The position numbers and the translations under genes are program-made. The notes under the pieces were generated by a model, which ran no database searches, was not told the DNA's origin, and saw nothing but the letters and a program-made list of their open reading frames with translations. DNA of 64,000 bases from Chryseobacterium aurantiacum. Its GTDB lineage: Bacteria > Bacteroidota > Bacteroidia > Flavobacteriales > Weeksellaceae. Below, one piece after another: positions 9,275 through 18,184 of the stretch (the first letter of the stretch is position 1; every line of letters starts with the position of its first letter). The stretch is from the NCBI RefSeq assembly GCF_003020585.1, contig NZ_PXUE01000003.1:62001-126000 (forward strand). The letters run 5' to 3'.

Positions 9275-9544
9275 TTACCAACTAGCTTTTCTTACACCTG
9301 GGATAAGACCGTTGTTTGCCATTTCTCTGAAAGTTACTCTGGAAATACCAAACGTTCTCATGTATCCTCTTGGTCTACCTGTTAGTTTACATCTGTTGTG
9401 TAATCTTACAGGAGAAGCATTTTTTGGTAATTTTTGAAGTCCTTCGTAATCACCTGCTTCTTTTAAAGCTTTTCTTTTGTCAGCGTATTTAGCAACAAGT
9501 GCTTCTCTTTTGCGCTCACGCGCTTTCATTGATTCTTTAGCCAT
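9275..9544 (-). CDS. rpsN: 30S ribosomal protein S14 (C-minus form)
   Basis: Head protein of the small subunit, 89 aa. The length and the absence of a CxxC...CxxC zinc ribbon mark the zinc-independent long form. The C-terminal signature [19 protein letters not shown] is intact. It lies 3 bp after rplE. Confidence 0.97.
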   Translation of the reverse strand: MAKESMKARERKREALVAKYADKRKALKEAGDYEGLQKLPKNASPVRLHNRCKLTGRPRGYMRTFGISRVTFREMANNGLIPGVRKASW

Positions 9545-9547
9545 TTC

Positions 9548-10099
9548 TTAGTTCTTTTTAAATGGTAAACCGAAGTGAGTTAATAATGCTTTAGCTTCTT
9601 TATCTGTCTTCGCAGTTGTAACGAAAGTAATGTCCATCCCTTGGATTTTTTTCACTTTGTCAATTACGATTTCAGGGAAGATAATTTGCTCAGTAATACC
9701 TAAGTTGTAGTTACCTCTACCATCGAAACCATCTGCTTTGATACCAGAGAAATCTCTGATACGTGGTAAAGCAGAAGAAGTAAGTCTGTCTAAGAACTCA
9801 TACATTCTGTGAGCTCTCAATGTTACTTTTGCTCCTACAGGCATTCCTTTTCTTAGTTTGAATGCAGCTTCATCTTTCTTAGAGATTGTACCTACTGCTT
9901 TCTGACCTGTAATGTTTGTTAATTCTTCTACAGCATAATCAATAATTTTCTTATCTGCAGTAGCATCTCCTAAACCTTGCGAAATAACGATTTTCTCTAA
10001 TCTAGGTACTTGCATGATTGACTTGTACCCAAATTCTTCCATCATTGCAGGAACAATTTGCTCTTTATATATTTTTTTGGGTCTTGCTATAAATTCCAT
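9548..10099 (-). CDS. rplE: 50S ribosomal protein L5
   Basis: 5S rRNA-binding protein of the central protuberance, 183 aa. Conserved features are [14 protein letters not shown]-like [18 protein letters not shown] and [17 protein letters not shown]. It lies 13 bp after rplX. Confidence 0.98.
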   Translation of the reverse strand: MEFIARPKKIYKEQIVPAMMEEFGYKSIMQVPRLEKIVISQGLGDATADKKIIDYAVEELTNITGQKAVGTISKKDEAAFKLRKGMPVGAKVTLRAHRMYEFLDRLTSSALPRIRDFSGIKADGFDGRGNYNLGITEQIIFPEIVIDKVKKIQGMDITFVTTAKTDKEAKALLTHFGLPFKKN

Positions 10100-10112
10100 G
10101 TGTTAATTTAAA

Positions 10113-10439
10113 TTATAAAGTTTCACCCGTTTTTTTGTTGATTCTTACTTTCGTATCTCCTTCGATTTTGTAACCGATTTTGATAGCTTTTCCGTCTTTA
10201 TCAACTAAAGCTACGTTTGAGATATGAATAGAAGCTTCCTTTTCAGTAATTCCTCCTTGAGGATTTGAAGCTGAAGGCTTAACGTGTTTTTTAACGATGT
10301 TAAGTCCTGCAACAATTACTCTAGGGTCTCTACCTTCTTTCTTGATCACTTCAATAACTTCACCAGTTTTACCTTTGATATCTTTCTTACCAGTAGTAAT
10401 GATTACGTTATCTCCTCTTTTTATTTTTAACTTTGACAT
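10113..10439 (-). CDS. rplX: 50S ribosomal protein L24
   Basis: Assembly initiator of the large subunit, 108 aa. The KOW motif is visible at residues 5-30 (KIKRGDNVIITTGKKDIKGK). It lies 21 bp after rplN. Confidence 0.97.
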   Translation of the reverse strand: MSKLKIKRGDNVIITTGKKDIKGKTGEVIEVIKKEGRDPRVIVAGLNIVKKHVKPSASNPQGGITEKEASIHISNVALVDKDGKAIKIGYKIEGDTKVRINKKTGETL

Positions 10440-10460
10440 TTCTTTAAAAAATTTTAAAAA

Positions 10461-10829
10461 TTAAAGTACTTCAGGAGCTAATGAAATGATTTTCATATAT
10501 TCTTTGTCTCTCAACTCACGAGCAACTGGTCCGAAAACACGAGTTCCTCTCATTTCTCCCGCTGCGTTTAGTAATACACAAGCATTGTCGTCGAATTTGA
10601 TGTATGAACCATCTTTTCTTCTTACTGCTTTTTTAGTTCTTACTACTACAGCTTTAGATACCTGACCTTTTTTAGCGTTTCCTGATGGTGTAGAATCCTT
10701 GATAGTAACAACGATTTTATCACCAACTGAAGCATATCTTCTTCTGGTTCCTCCCAGAACTCTGATAACTAGTACTTCTTTTGCACCTGTGTTATCAGCA
10801 ACTTTTAATCTTGATTCTGTTTGTAACAT
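10461..10829 (-). CDS. rplN: 50S ribosomal protein L14
   Basis: Interface protein of the large subunit, 122 aa. The N-terminal [20 protein letters not shown] and the end [17 protein letters not shown] are family signatures. It lies 2 bp after rpsQ. Confidence 0.98.
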   Translation of the reverse strand: MLQTESRLKVADNTGAKEVLVIRVLGGTRRRYASVGDKIVVTIKDSTPSGNAKKGQVSKAVVVRTKKAVRRKDGSYIKFDDNACVLLNAAGEMRGTRVFGPVARELRDKEYMKIISLAPEVL

Positions 10830-10831
10830 TA

Positions 10832-11086
10832 TTACTTAGCTTTTTCAATGATTCTTACTAATCTCCATCTCTTGCTCTTGCTCATAGGTCTAGTTTCTTG
10901 GATAAGAACTGTATCACCTTCTGTGCATTCGTTGTTCTCGTCGTGTGCAGTATATTTTTTCGTTTTCAAAACGAATTTACCGTACATCGGGTGCTTCACT
11001 CTTGTAGTTTCACTAACAACAATAGTTTTTTCCATTTTATTGCTGGAAACCACTCCGATTCTTTCTTTTCTTAAATTTCTATCCAT
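10832..11086 (-). CDS. rpsQ: 30S ribosomal protein S17
   Basis: OB-fold 16S rRNA-binding protein, 84 aa. It contains [20 protein letters not shown] and the end [18 protein letters not shown]. It follows rpmC by 12 bp. Confidence 0.98.
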   Translation of the reverse strand: MDRNLRKERIGVVSSNKMEKTIVVSETTRVKHPMYGKFVLKTKKYTAHDENNECTEGDTVLIQETRPMSKSKRWRLVRIIEKAK

Positions 11087-11098
11087 TGTAAAATGAAA

Positions 11099-11293
11099 TT
11101 ATTGTTTGTTAGTTAACTCAGTGTTTAGTCTTGCGATTGTTCTTCTCAAATCTTTGATTTGAATCGGGTTTTCAATTGGGCTGATTGCATGAGCCAATTT
11201 CAATTTAGAATATTGAGCTTTTGCTTCAGTTAATTGAGCTTGAATATCACCCGCGCTTAAATTTTTAATATCAGCATTTTTCATTGTATTCAA
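11099..11293 (-). CDS. rpmC: 50S ribosomal protein L29
   Basis: Small two-helix protein beside the peptide exit tunnel, 64 aa. The segment KLAHAISPIENPIQIKDLRR is the family signature. It follows rplP by 3 bp. Confidence 0.96.
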   Translation of the reverse strand: MNTMKNADIKNLSAGDIQAQLTEAKAQYSKLKLAHAISPIENPIQIKDLRRTIARLNTELTNKQ

Positions 11294-11296
11294 AGA

Positions 11297-11722
11297 TTAT
11301 AGAGGTTTAACAAAATCGTTAGCAACGATGAATTTAGTAACTACTGGTAATTTTTGTGCAGCAAGTCTTAAAGCTTCCTTAGCGATATCGTAAGGTACAC
11401 CTCCGATTTCGAACATAATTTTACCTGGTTTTACTACAGCTACCCAGTATTCAACAGCACCTTTACCTTTACCCATACGTACTTCCGCTGGTTTTTTAGT
11501 AATTGGCTTATCTGGGAAGATTTTGATCCATAGTTGACCTTCTCTCTTCATATATCTTGTAGCAGCAATACGAGCTGCTTCAATTTGTCTTGCAGTGATC
11601 CAAGCTCCTTCCGTAGCTTTGATCCCAAAAGTTCCGTAAGCAAGTTGACTACCTCTTTGGGCATTCCCCTTCATCTTCATCTTGTGAACTCTACGGAATT
11701 TGGTTCTTTTTGGTTGTAACAT
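11297..11722 (-). CDS. rplP: 50S ribosomal protein L16
   Basis: Large-subunit protein at the A site, 141 aa. It starts [20 protein letters not shown] and carries the signature [21 protein letters not shown] 98-bp repeat-rich gap separates it from rpsC, unlike the tight spacing elsewhere in the operon. Confidence 0.98.
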   Translation of the reverse strand: MLQPKRTKFRRVHKMKMKGNAQRGSQLAYGTFGIKATEGAWITARQIEAARIAATRYMKREGQLWIKIFPDKPITKKPAEVRMGKGKGAVEYWVAVVKPGKIMFEIGGVPYDIAKEALRLAAQKLPVVTKFIVANDFVKPL

Positions 11723-11732
11723 AATTTCTAAA

Positions 11733-11819
11733 TTTTAGATTTTAGATTTTAGATTTTAGATTTTTTTTAATTTTAAAAAAGTAACGGTAATTTAAAATTC
11801 AAAATTTCTAATCTAAAAT
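11733..11819. repeat. TTTTAGA tandem repeats and inverted partner between rpsC and rplP
   Basis: Four perfect head-to-tail copies of the 7-mer TTTTAGA occupy 11733-11760, followed by a T-run. An inverted partner with TCTAATCTAAAATTTTA lies near 11807-11823, reaching the rpsC stop. The two can pair into a long AU-rich hairpin in the superoperon mRNA. No coding potential is seen. Confidence 0.75.
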
Positions 11820-11820
11820 T

Positions 11821-12570
11821 TTAATTATTATTGTTATTGTTGTTGTTTTTTCTAGGTCTTCTGTTGTCTCTGTCTCCTCCTCTGTTTCCTCTGTCTGACT
11901 GACCTCCTTTTTTCTGTTGTCCCACTAGTGGAGAAAGTTCTCTTTTACCGTAAACTTCACCTTTCATGATCCAAACTTTTACACCTAGTCTACCGTAAGT
12001 AGTGTGAGCTTCTGCCCAGTGGTAATCGATATCTGCTCTGAAAGTAGACAATGGAATTCTTCCGTCTTTGAAAGATTCTGATCTTGCCATTTCAGCTCCG
12101 TTCAATCTACCAGAGATTTGAACTTTGATACCTTCAGCACCCATTCTCATAGTACTTGCCATTGCCATTTTAACAGCTCTTCTGTAAGAAATTCTGTTTT
12201 CAATTTGCTTAGAAATACTATCAGCAACTAGTACAGCATCTAATTCAGGTCTTTTGATTTCGAAAATATTGATTTGAATATCCTTACCTGTAAGTTTCTT
12301 CAATTCTTCTTTCAATTTATCAACTTCCTGACCTCCTTTACCGATGATAAGTCCCGGTCTAGCAGTAGTGATTGTAACTGTTACTAATTTTAATGTTCTT
12401 TCAATATAAATTTTTGAAATACCACCTTTAGATAATCTAGCCTCAAGGTATCTTCTGATTTTGTAGTCTTCAGCGATTCTGTCTCCATAATCGTTTCCAC
12501 CAAACCAGTTAGAATCCCATCCTCTGATGATACCTAATCTATTACCAATTGGATTTGTCTTCTGTCCCAT
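11821..12570 (-). CDS. rpsC: 30S ribosomal protein S3
   Basis: mRNA-entry-channel protein of the small subunit, 249 aa. The KH domain is visible with [16 protein letters not shown] (around residues 75-92), and the C-terminal domain has [12 protein letters not shown]. After residue ~215 there is an unusual low-complexity tail of Gly, Gln, Arg and Asp ending in eight consecutive Asn encoded by mixed AAC/AAT codons. It lies 7 bp after rplV. Confidence 0.98.
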   Translation of the reverse strand: MGQKTNPIGNRLGIIRGWDSNWFGGNDYGDRIAEDYKIRRYLEARLSKGGISKIYIERTLKLVTVTITTARPGLIIGKGGQEVDKLKEELKKLTGKDIQINIFEIKRPELDAVLVADSISKQIENRISYRRAVKMAMASTMRMGAEGIKVQISGRLNGAEMARSESFKDGRIPLSTFRADIDYHWAEAHTTYGRLGVKVWIMKGEVYGKRELSPLVGQQKKGGQSDRGNRGGDRDNRRPRKNNNNNNNN

Positions 12571-12577
12571 ACCTTGA

Positions 12578-12976
12578 TTAATTTTCTTTTTTACCTAAGA
12601 TTAATGTAATGTGGTTTGATCTTTTTCTGATTCTGTACCCTCTACCTTGTGGAGCTGGTCTTAGTCTCTTCAATTGTCTTGCACTGTCTACAAAAATTTC
12701 TTTAACGATAAGATTTGCTTCTTCAATATCAGCACCTTCGTTTTTAGTTTGCCAGTTAGCCATTGCTGAAAGCAATACTTTTTCTAACTTGTTAGATGCG
12801 TCTTTTTTAGAATATTTTAGAATGTATAAAGCTTTGTCCACTTGCTCACCTCTAATGATATCAGCTACTAATCTCATTTTTCTTGGAGAAGATGGGCAAT
12901 CATTGTGAATTGCTTTTACTACATCTTGGTTTGTCAATTTACGTGCTAATGCACTTTCTCTTTTTCTTGATCCCAT
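12578..12976 (-). CDS. rplV: 50S ribosomal protein L22
   Basis: Exit-tunnel protein of the large subunit, 132 aa. The hairpin tip and C-terminal part [20 protein letters not shown] match the family. It lies 2 bp after rpsS. Confidence 0.98.
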   Translation of the reverse strand: MGSRKRESALARKLTNQDVVKAIHNDCPSSPRKMRLVADIIRGEQVDKALYILKYSKKDASNKLEKVLLSAMANWQTKNEGADIEEANLIVKEIFVDSARQLKRLRPAPQGRGYRIRKRSNHITLILGKKEN

Positions 12977-12978
12977 GA

Positions 12979-13257
12979 TTATCTGCTTCCTTTGTTTTTG
13001 TTACCACCATGACCTCTGAAAGATCTTGTTGGAGAAAATTCGCCTAGCTTGTGACCAACCATGTTTTCTGTAACATAAACAGGGATAAAAGATTTCCCGT
13101 TGTGTACTGCAATAGTTTGTCCTACGAAGTCCGGAGAGATCATTGATGCTCTAGACCAAGTTTTGATAACTGTCTTCTTACCAGACTCTATATTTGTCTG
13201 AACCTTCTTATCTAAAGTATGATGAATGAATGGTCCTTTTTTAAGTGATCTTGCCAT
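12979..13257 (-). CDS. rpsS: 30S ribosomal protein S19
   Basis: Head protein of the small subunit, 92 aa. It starts [20 protein letters not shown] and has the signature [19 protein letters not shown]. Spacing to rplB is 2 bp. Confidence 0.98.
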   Translation of the reverse strand: MARSLKKGPFIHHTLDKKVQTNIESGKKTVIKTWSRASMISPDFVGQTIAVHNGKSFIPVYVTENMVGHKLGEFSPTRSFRGHGGNKNKGSR

Positions 13258-13259
13258 AA

Positions 13260-14081
13260 TTATTTACGTTTAGATATGATATGACGGTTAGACGCTTTAT
13301 TTTTCTTTCTGGTTTTGTAACCTTTAGCAGGCATACCGTTTCTAGATCTTGGGTGACCTCCTGAAGAACGTCCTTCACCACCTCCCATTGGGTGATCTAC
13401 TGGGTTCATTACAACCGCTCTTGTTCTTGGTCTTCTACCTAACCATCTGCTTCTACCAGCCTTACCTGATACAGTTAATTGGTGGTCTGAGTTAGAAACT
13501 GATCCAATCATTGCATAACATTCAGTAAGGATCATTCTTGATTCTCCTGAAGGTAACTTGATGATTGCATATTTTCCATCTCTAGAAGTTAATTGAGCTG
13601 AAGAACCAGCACTTCTTGCTAAAATTGCACCTTGACCAGGCTTCATTTCAACACAAGAAATAACAGTACCTAATGGAATGTTTTTCAACTTCATTGCGTT
13701 CCCTACATTTGGTTCTACGCTTTCACCAGAAATTACTTTCTGATCAACTTTGATACCATTTGGAGCGATGATATATCTTTTCTCTCCATCTGCGTACTCT
13801 AGTAAAGCGATAAATGCAGTTCTGTTTGGATCATACTCTACAGTTTTTACAGTTGCTTCAACGTTTGCTTTGTTTCTTTTGAAGTCAATAATTCTGTATT
13901 TCTTTTTGTGTCCACCTCCGGTGTAACGCATGGTCATTTTACCAGTTTGGTTACGTCCACCTGACTTACTAATACCAACTGTTAGAGATTTCTCTGGTTT
14001 GTTGGTAGTAATTTCTTCAAAATTGTTTACAATTCTGAATCTCTGTCCCGGGGTGATAGGTTTTAATTTTCTAACAGACAT
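13260..14081 (-). CDS. rplB: 50S ribosomal protein L2
   Basis: Core large-subunit protein needed for subunit joining and peptidyl transfer, 273 aa. The conserved C-terminal segment [20 protein letters not shown] contains the His implicated in peptidyl transferase function. It lies 22 bp after rplW. Confidence 0.99.
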   Translation of the reverse strand: MSVRKLKPITPGQRFRIVNNFEEITTNKPEKSLTVGISKSGGRNQTGKMTMRYTGGGHKKKYRIIDFKRNKANVEATVKTVEYDPNRTAFIALLEYADGEKRYIIAPNGIKVDQKVISGESVEPNVGNAMKLKNIPLGTVISCVEMKPGQGAILARSAGSSAQLTSRDGKYAIIKLPSGESRMILTECYAMIGSVSNSDHQLTVSGKAGRSRWLGRRPRTRAVVMNPVDHPMGGGEGRSSGGHPRSRNGMPAKGYKTRKKNKASNRHIISKRK

Positions 14082-14103
14082 TACTATTATTTATAATTAA
14101 TAA

Positions 14104-14394
14104 TTAATTTACAGCAAAAATATCGATAACCTCACCTTCAGCAAGTTTGATTACCGCTTTTTTCAATTTGTTTGTCTTTCCTACTTGAAGACCTTTTTTA
14201 GTGTATTTTGAAGAAACCTTCGGAGCATAAATCATTGTGTTAACGTCTGCTACTTTTACACCGTAAGCTGCTTCAACAGCTTTTTTAATCTGGATTTTAT
14301 TCGCCTTAGGATTAACTAAGAAAGAATAAGAACCTCTTAAATCTGTAAGGTAATTAGCCTTTTCTGAAATAACTGGTTTAATAATAATAGACAT
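14104..14394 (-). CDS. rplW: 50S ribosomal protein L23
   Basis: Exit-tunnel-rim protein that docks SRP and trigger factor, 96 aa. It has IIKPVISEKA at the start and FLVNPKANKIQIKKAVEAAY. It lies 3 bp after rplD. Confidence 0.97.
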   Translation of the reverse strand: MSIIIKPVISEKANYLTDLRGSYSFLVNPKANKIQIKKAVEAAYGVKVADVNTMIYAPKVSSKYTKKGLQVGKTNKLKKAVIKLAEGEVIDIFAVN

Positions 14395-14397
14395 GAC

Positions 14398-15027
14398 TTA
14401 TTTCTTTAAATTTTCCTGGAATTTTTCAACTGCACCTTCGAAGAAAATAATCTCACCTGCGTTTACTAGATCGTAAGAACTGATCTCGTTGAAGTTCATT
14501 ACTTTAGTTTTAGGTAAGTTTCTTGAAGATAAATACACATTCTTGTTAGCTTCAGGAAGAACGAATAAAGATTTTTTACCGTTAAGTTCCAATGCGTTTA
14601 ATACATTGATGAAATCTTTAGTCTTAGGAGCACCAAAGCTCAAATCTTCTAAAACTTTAATGCTGTTGTCTCTCATTTTCTGAGATAAAACAGATTTTTT
14701 AGCTAATCTCTTAAGAGCTTTGTTCAATTTGAATCTGTAGTCTCTTGGTTTTGGTCCGAATACTCTACCTCCACCTCTGAAAGTTGGAGATTTGATATCA
14801 CCATATCTAGCAGATCCTGATCCTTTTTGCTTCTTAAGCTTTTTAGTAGAAGCAGTAATTTCGCTTCTTTCTTTTGCTTTATGAGTCCCTTGTCTTTGTG
14901 CAGCAAGGTACTGTTTAACTTCTAAGTAAACCGCGTGCTGATTTGGCTCAATTCCGAATACTGTTTCGTCTAGAGTTACTTTTCTTCCGGTCTCTTTTCC
15001 TGATGTATTTAATACTACTAGTTCCAT
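14398..15027 (-). CDS. rplD: 50S ribosomal protein L4
   Basis: Tunnel-constriction protein, 209 aa. The basic extended loop with [20 protein letters not shown] is characteristic. Its start overlaps the end of rplC by 10 bp, which suggests translational coupling. In E. coli L4 represses the S10 operon; no equivalent leader structure was identified here. Confidence 0.98.
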   Translation of the reverse strand: MELVVLNTSGKETGRKVTLDETVFGIEPNQHAVYLEVKQYLAAQRQGTHKAKERSEITASTKKLKKQKGSGSARYGDIKSPTFRGGGRVFGPKPRDYRFKLNKALKRLAKKSVLSQKMRDNSIKVLEDLSFGAPKTKDFINVLNALELNGKKSLFVLPEANKNVYLSSRNLPKTKVMNFNEISSYDLVNAGEIIFFEGAVEKFQENLKK

Positions 15028-15641
15028 TTTCTGATAATTACATAAGAATTTTTAGCTCCCGGAACAGCACCTTTTACTACTAAAAGATTTTGTTCTTGAT
15101 CAACTTTTAACACTTGAAGGTTTTGAACAGTTACCTGCTCACCTCCCATTCTTCCAGCCATTCTCATCCCTTTGAATACTCTTGAAGGGTCTGAACCAGC
15201 ACCGATAGAACCTGGAGCTCTAAGTCTGTTGTGCTGACCATGAGTTGCCTGCATTACACCTCCAAATCCGTGTCTTTTAACAACACCCTGGAAGCCTTTA
15301 CCTTTTGAAGTTCCTGTTACGTCAACATATTCACCTTCGATGAATAAATCAACTTTCACTTCTTCTCCTACTTTAGCATCAGAGAATCCATCATGGAATT
15401 CTACTAATTTAGCTTTAGGAGCAGAACCAGCCTTTTTAAAATGGCCAGCTAACGCTTTACCAACGTTCTTTTCACTCTTGTCATCGAAACCTAATTGAAC
15501 AGCTGTATAACCGTCTTTTTCTAAGGTTCTGACCTGTAAAATCGAGCATGGACCAGCTTGAATAACTGTACAAGGAATGTTTTTCCCGTCTTCGTTAAAC
15601 AAAGAAGTCATACCGATTTTTTTACCAATAATACCTGACAT
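15018..15641 (-). CDS. rplC: 50S ribosomal protein L3
   Basis: Early-assembly large-subunit protein, 207 aa. It contains the L3 signature [14 protein letters not shown] and the loop [20 protein letters not shown]. It is the first gene of this superoperon because rpsJ, usually upstream, lies 16.7 kb away in the str cluster. A consensus promoter is visible about 110 bp upstream. Confidence 0.98.
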   Translation of the reverse strand: MSGIIGKKIGMTSLFNEDGKNIPCTVIQAGPCSILQVRTLEKDGYTAVQLGFDDKSEKNVGKALAGHFKKAGSAPKAKLVEFHDGFSDAKVGEEVKVDLFIEGEYVDVTGTSKGKGFQGVVKRHGFGGVMQATHGQHNRLRAPGSIGAGSDPSRVFKGMRMAGRMGGEQVTVQNLQVLKVDQEQNLLVVKGAVPGAKNSYVIIRKWN

Positions 15642-15747
15642 TGTTTATATTATAATAAAATTTATCCTTTATTTATCACCATTTTTTGGAAGTCTGAAGT
15701 AATTTCTACTTTTGATATAGGCATACTACGCTCCTAAAATGAGTGTG

Positions 15748-15778
15748 CAAATCTACGAATAATTTTATTACTGACAAA
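15748..15778 (-). promoter_or_regulatory. Promoter of the rplC-rplQ superoperon
   Basis: On the minus strand TTTG (15775-15778), a 19-bp spacer and TAGATTTG (15748-15755) match the Bacteroidota -33/-7 consensus TTTG-N19-TAnnTTTG. Transcription would begin near 15740, leaving a roughly 100-nt leader before rplC. Confidence 0.75.
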
Positions 15779-15931
15779 TATTTTGACTAAAATATTTTGA
15801 TTTTTAACCATTTACACTTTTTTAAAAAAATCACCTTTTATTTTTAAGACAAACCAAACCTATCGAGAAAGAACAGAAGTCTCAAAAAATATATTTTACA
15901 ACAGCAACATTAAACTTTACCGTCTATAATT

Positions 15932-15970
15932 AAAAAAAAGCAAAAGCCTTATGAAACCATAAAGCTTTGC
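15932..15970 (-). terminator. Terminator after the GLPGLI gene
   Basis: An imperfect hairpin GCAAAAGCCTTATG (15940-15953) / CATAAAGCTTTGC (15958-15970) is followed on the minus strand by eight Ts. It lies 19 bp past the stop of the gene ending at 15990. Confidence 0.85.
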
Positions 15971-15989
15971 ATTTTCGACATCCTATATA

Positions 15990-16817
15990 TTAAGGAATTA
16001 ATTCTATAGGATTATTTCTTTTTTTCAATTTATCTTTTACTAAACTTTCTGCACCGGCATCCAGCTTAAATCCACTTTTCGCCATTTCCTGGACCAGATT
16101 CTCCTGGCTATTTTTCAATCCTTTGTAAAAATCTGCCTTAGATATCTTTTTTCCGTTCATTCTTTTCTCTGAAATCCACAAAGACTTTTCATCGGCAAAA
16201 TTTTTATAACTTAATAATTCAAATTTATAATGCTTTTTATCATCTTCCATTTCTACAATGAGTCCCGGCAATCCATAAAACTTATACGGGCCGTCTGACA
16301 CAGGAATATCGTTTGTAAACCAAGCTTTATAATTACGCCCTCCATACTTAAGAACAGCAGCCTGGCATTTCAGATTTCCAATATTCTTTTTTTCACTGGT
16401 GATCTTCCAGTTAAATCCGGGATTTTCTTCATAGGAAAAATCCATTCTGATTATTTTATCATAATAATCAATTTTGCTTTTGGCCGGATCTTTAATAATT
16501 CTGTATGTAAAATTAGTTTTTGGAATGTTTGTTAAATCCAATGTTGACGTCCTCACACTAGTATTAACCAATCCCGCAGCAACAGAATCTCTTTTATAAG
16601 AGTTCAAACTCATGAATTGCGATTTATCCTTCCCTCTCTGTAATATAAAATATTCCTCACTTTTATTTTCAACATCCAAGGAGTCACGCTGATTAGTCAA
16701 TAAATAAATATATTGAGATTTTACTACATCTATATCCACATTCTTTTGGCCATAGAGCCCATTCCCCATCGTGCATAAAAAGAAGAACAGCATCGACGCT
16801 ATAAATTGTTTTTGCAT
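15990..16817 (-). CDS. GLPGLI family exported protein
   Basis: 275 aa when started at the ATG at 16817. That start gives a clean signal peptide (MQKQFIASMLFFFLCTMGNG), whereas the longer frame from 16868 would put 17 extra residues before it. The eponymous motif YGLPGLIVEMED is present near residue 190. The GLPGLI family is a Bacteroidota-restricted group of secreted proteins without established function; some members sit beside TonB-dependent transporters. Here it follows a small Cys-containing secreted peptide and ends in a strong terminator. Confidence 0.9.
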   Translation of the reverse strand: MQKQFIASMLFFFLCTMGNGLYGQKNVDIDVVKSQYIYLLTNQRDSLDVENKSEEYFILQRGKDKSQFMSLNSYKRDSVAAGLVNTSVRTSTLDLTNIPKTNFTYRIIKDPAKSKIDYYDKIIRMDFSYEENPGFNWKITSEKKNIGNLKCQAAVLKYGGRNYKAWFTNDIPVSDGPYKFYGLPGLIVEMEDDKKHYKFELLSYKNFADEKSLWISEKRMNGKKISKADFYKGLKNSQENLVQEMAKSGFKLDAGAESLVKDKLKKRNNPIELIP

Positions 16818-16890
16818 AAAAAAGTATCTACAGTAAACTATAAAAGAGGATATGACATCCCCTTTCATAGTTTGTATTGATTAATATTAA

Positions 16891-17130
16891 TTAATTTCCA
16901 CACAGTATATCATCCGCTATAATAGCGATGTCAATCACATCAGCAAGCGTTTCTCCACAAGCCATTCCTGTGATTCCACAAGAAAGAGTTGTAGGTACAC
17001 AGCCATACGCAGCTGCCGCTTCAACCTTAACAGTTGCATTTTCTTCTACAATTTCAGTTTCAGAGGAAATAGTATTCGCACTCATTGAACCAGCAACCAT
17101 AATTGTTGCTACTAAGAATAATTTTTTCAT
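16891..17130 (-). CDS. Small secreted Cys-containing peptide, unknown function
   Basis: 79 aa from the ATG at 17130. The upstream extension of the frame to 17211 would bury the signal peptide MKKLFLVATIMVAGSMSA behind 27 residues and is rejected. The predicted mature part is acidic, then has four Cys at 44, 51, 58 and 77; the first three are spaced exactly seven apart, around the segment YGCVPTTLSCGITGMACGE. I recognise no family. It lies 73 bp upstream of the GLPGLI gene on the same strand and could share its transcript. Secretion is inferred; disulfides are possible. Confidence 0.75.
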   Translation of the reverse strand: MKKLFLVATIMVAGSMSANTISSETEIVEENATVKVEAAAAYGCVPTTLSCGITGMACGETLADVIDIAIIADDILCGN

Positions 17131-17292
17131 GGTAATAATTTTTTGTTTTAGTTTCACTAAGTAATTAAAAAAAAGGCAAATAGCCAAATTTTCAACAAAG
17201 AAAATCACCAATTAATGAAAAATAATTAAGTATTTAACATAAAATATGAATATTTATTTTCGATAAGCATTATCCAACTTCAATATTAATGG

Positions 17293-18054
17293 TTATTTGA
17301 TAACATTAACTCCAACTTCTTCTAATCTTATATGTTCTTCAGCAGAAATCCCGTCATCTGTAATCAGATAATCTACCTGATCCAATAATGCGATTTTACC
17401 GAACCCTTTCTTATTTAATTTTGAAGAATCTGCCAGAATAATAGTCTGATCTGCACACTCCATCATCACCTGATTCAAATGAGCTTCCGCTGCATTGGAA
17501 GTACTGATCCCAAAATCTACATCAATTCCGTCTACTCCCAGAAAAAGCTTATTGCAGGAAAACTGCCTAAGGATACCTTCTGAGATAGATCCCACGATGG
17601 AAGTAGAGCTTTTTCTAACCTCTCCACCCAATTGGATGATATTAATATTAGGATTATTACAAAGTTCAATAGCCACCCTCAGCGAAGATGTTAATACCGT
17701 AAGCGGGCCAAAATTCACCAGCATCCTTGCAAGATAATGCATGGTAGTCCCGGAAGCCAGTATAATACAGTCATTCTCCTGAATCAAAGAGAGTGCAGCC
17801 TTTGCAATGGCCTGCTTTGCTTCCACATTAATACTTTCCTTTTCTACCACATTTTTTTCATAGGCATATCTTAGCTGTTTACTGGCTCCTCCATGATTTC
17901 TGAAAAGAAGCCCTATACTTTCAAGAAAATTCAGATCCTTTCGTATCGTAACCGAAGAAACATTCAGTTTTTCACATAGATCCTGAACAAGAACATGTCC
18001 TTTTTCATCAAGTTCTTTTAGTATTTCATCATGCCTGGGGATTAGCTTCTCCAT
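17293..18054 (-). CDS. glpR: DeoR/GlpR-family transcriptional regulator
   Basis: 253 aa from ATG at 18054. An upstream ATG at 18093 exists, but a TAnnTTTG box lies between the two, so the shorter form is preferred. Residues 6-60 are the DeoR winged helix (for example KLNVSSVTIRKDLNFLESIG), followed by the DeoR sugar-phosphate sensor domain with ILASGTTMHYLARML and KLFLGVDGIDVDFGISTSN. It is divergent from glpD-glpK-glpF, so it is most likely the glycerol-3-phosphate-responsive repressor of that operon and of itself. The gene symbol rests on context. Confidence 0.8.
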   Translation of the reverse strand: MEKLIPRHDEILKELDEKGHVLVQDLCEKLNVSSVTIRKDLNFLESIGLLFRNHGGASKQLRYAYEKNVVEKESINVEAKQAIAKAALSLIQENDCIILASGTTMHYLARMLVNFGPLTVLTSSLRVAIELCNNPNINIIQLGGEVRKSSTSIVGSISEGILRQFSCNKLFLGVDGIDVDFGISTSNAAEAHLNQVMMECADQTIILADSSKLNKKGFGKIALLDQVDYLITDDGISAEEHIRLEEVGVNVIK

Positions 18055-18068
18055 TTTATTCGTTTGAT

Positions 18069-18076
18069 CAAAAATA
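18069..18076 (-). promoter_or_regulatory. Putative -7 box of glpR
   Basis: TATTTTTG on the minus strand matches TAnnTTTG and would start transcription about 8 nt before the ATG at 18054. No -33 TTG is seen at the expected distance. Confidence 0.4.
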
Positions 18077-18117
18077 CCCTTTTTTTTCCACATCTTAAAA
18101 TTTCATTTATTTTCTTT

Positions 18118-18145
18118 TTGCTTTCATTTTTAATTTATATATTTG
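18118..18145 (+). promoter_or_regulatory. Promoter of the glpD operon
   Basis: TTG (18118-18120), a 17-bp spacer and TATATTTG (18138-18145) fit the flavobacterial TTG-N17-23-TAnnTTTG pattern. The inferred start site near 18152 falls in the first operator-like repeat. Confidence 0.65.
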
Positions 18146-18146
18146 A

Positions 18147-18184
18147 AAACGAAACATAAACGAAACATTTATGAAACGAAACGA
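18147..18184 (+). promoter_or_regulatory. Operator-like direct repeats at the glpD start
   Basis: AAACGAAACAT occurs twice in perfect tandem (18147-18157 and 18158-18168). A third near-copy AAACGAAACGA (18174-18184) lies inside the glpD reading frame just after its ATG. The array covers the inferred transcription start, as expected for a repressor-binding array of the neighbouring DeoR-type regulator. Binding is inference. Confidence 0.6.

Larger units (their letters stand above)
15642..15989. other. 348-bp gap between rplC and the GLPGLI gene
   Basis: AT-rich non-coding DNA. It holds the superoperon promoter (15748-15778) with its roughly 100-nt leader on the rplC side and the terminator of the GLPGLI gene (15940-15970) on the other. 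Nothing else recognisable was seen between 15780 and 15930. Confidence 0.7.

Noticed and set aside
11733-11760. Repeats as a CRISPR array
   Set aside because: The 7-bp units are contiguous without spacers, and no cas genes are present.
15990-17130. GLPGLI gene and small peptide as an integrated mobile element
   Set aside because: No transposase, integrase, terminal repeats or attachment duplications were found around them.
17131-17211. Longer start for the small Cys peptide
   Set aside because: It would put 27 hydrophobic residues before a complete signal peptide starting at the ATG at 17130.
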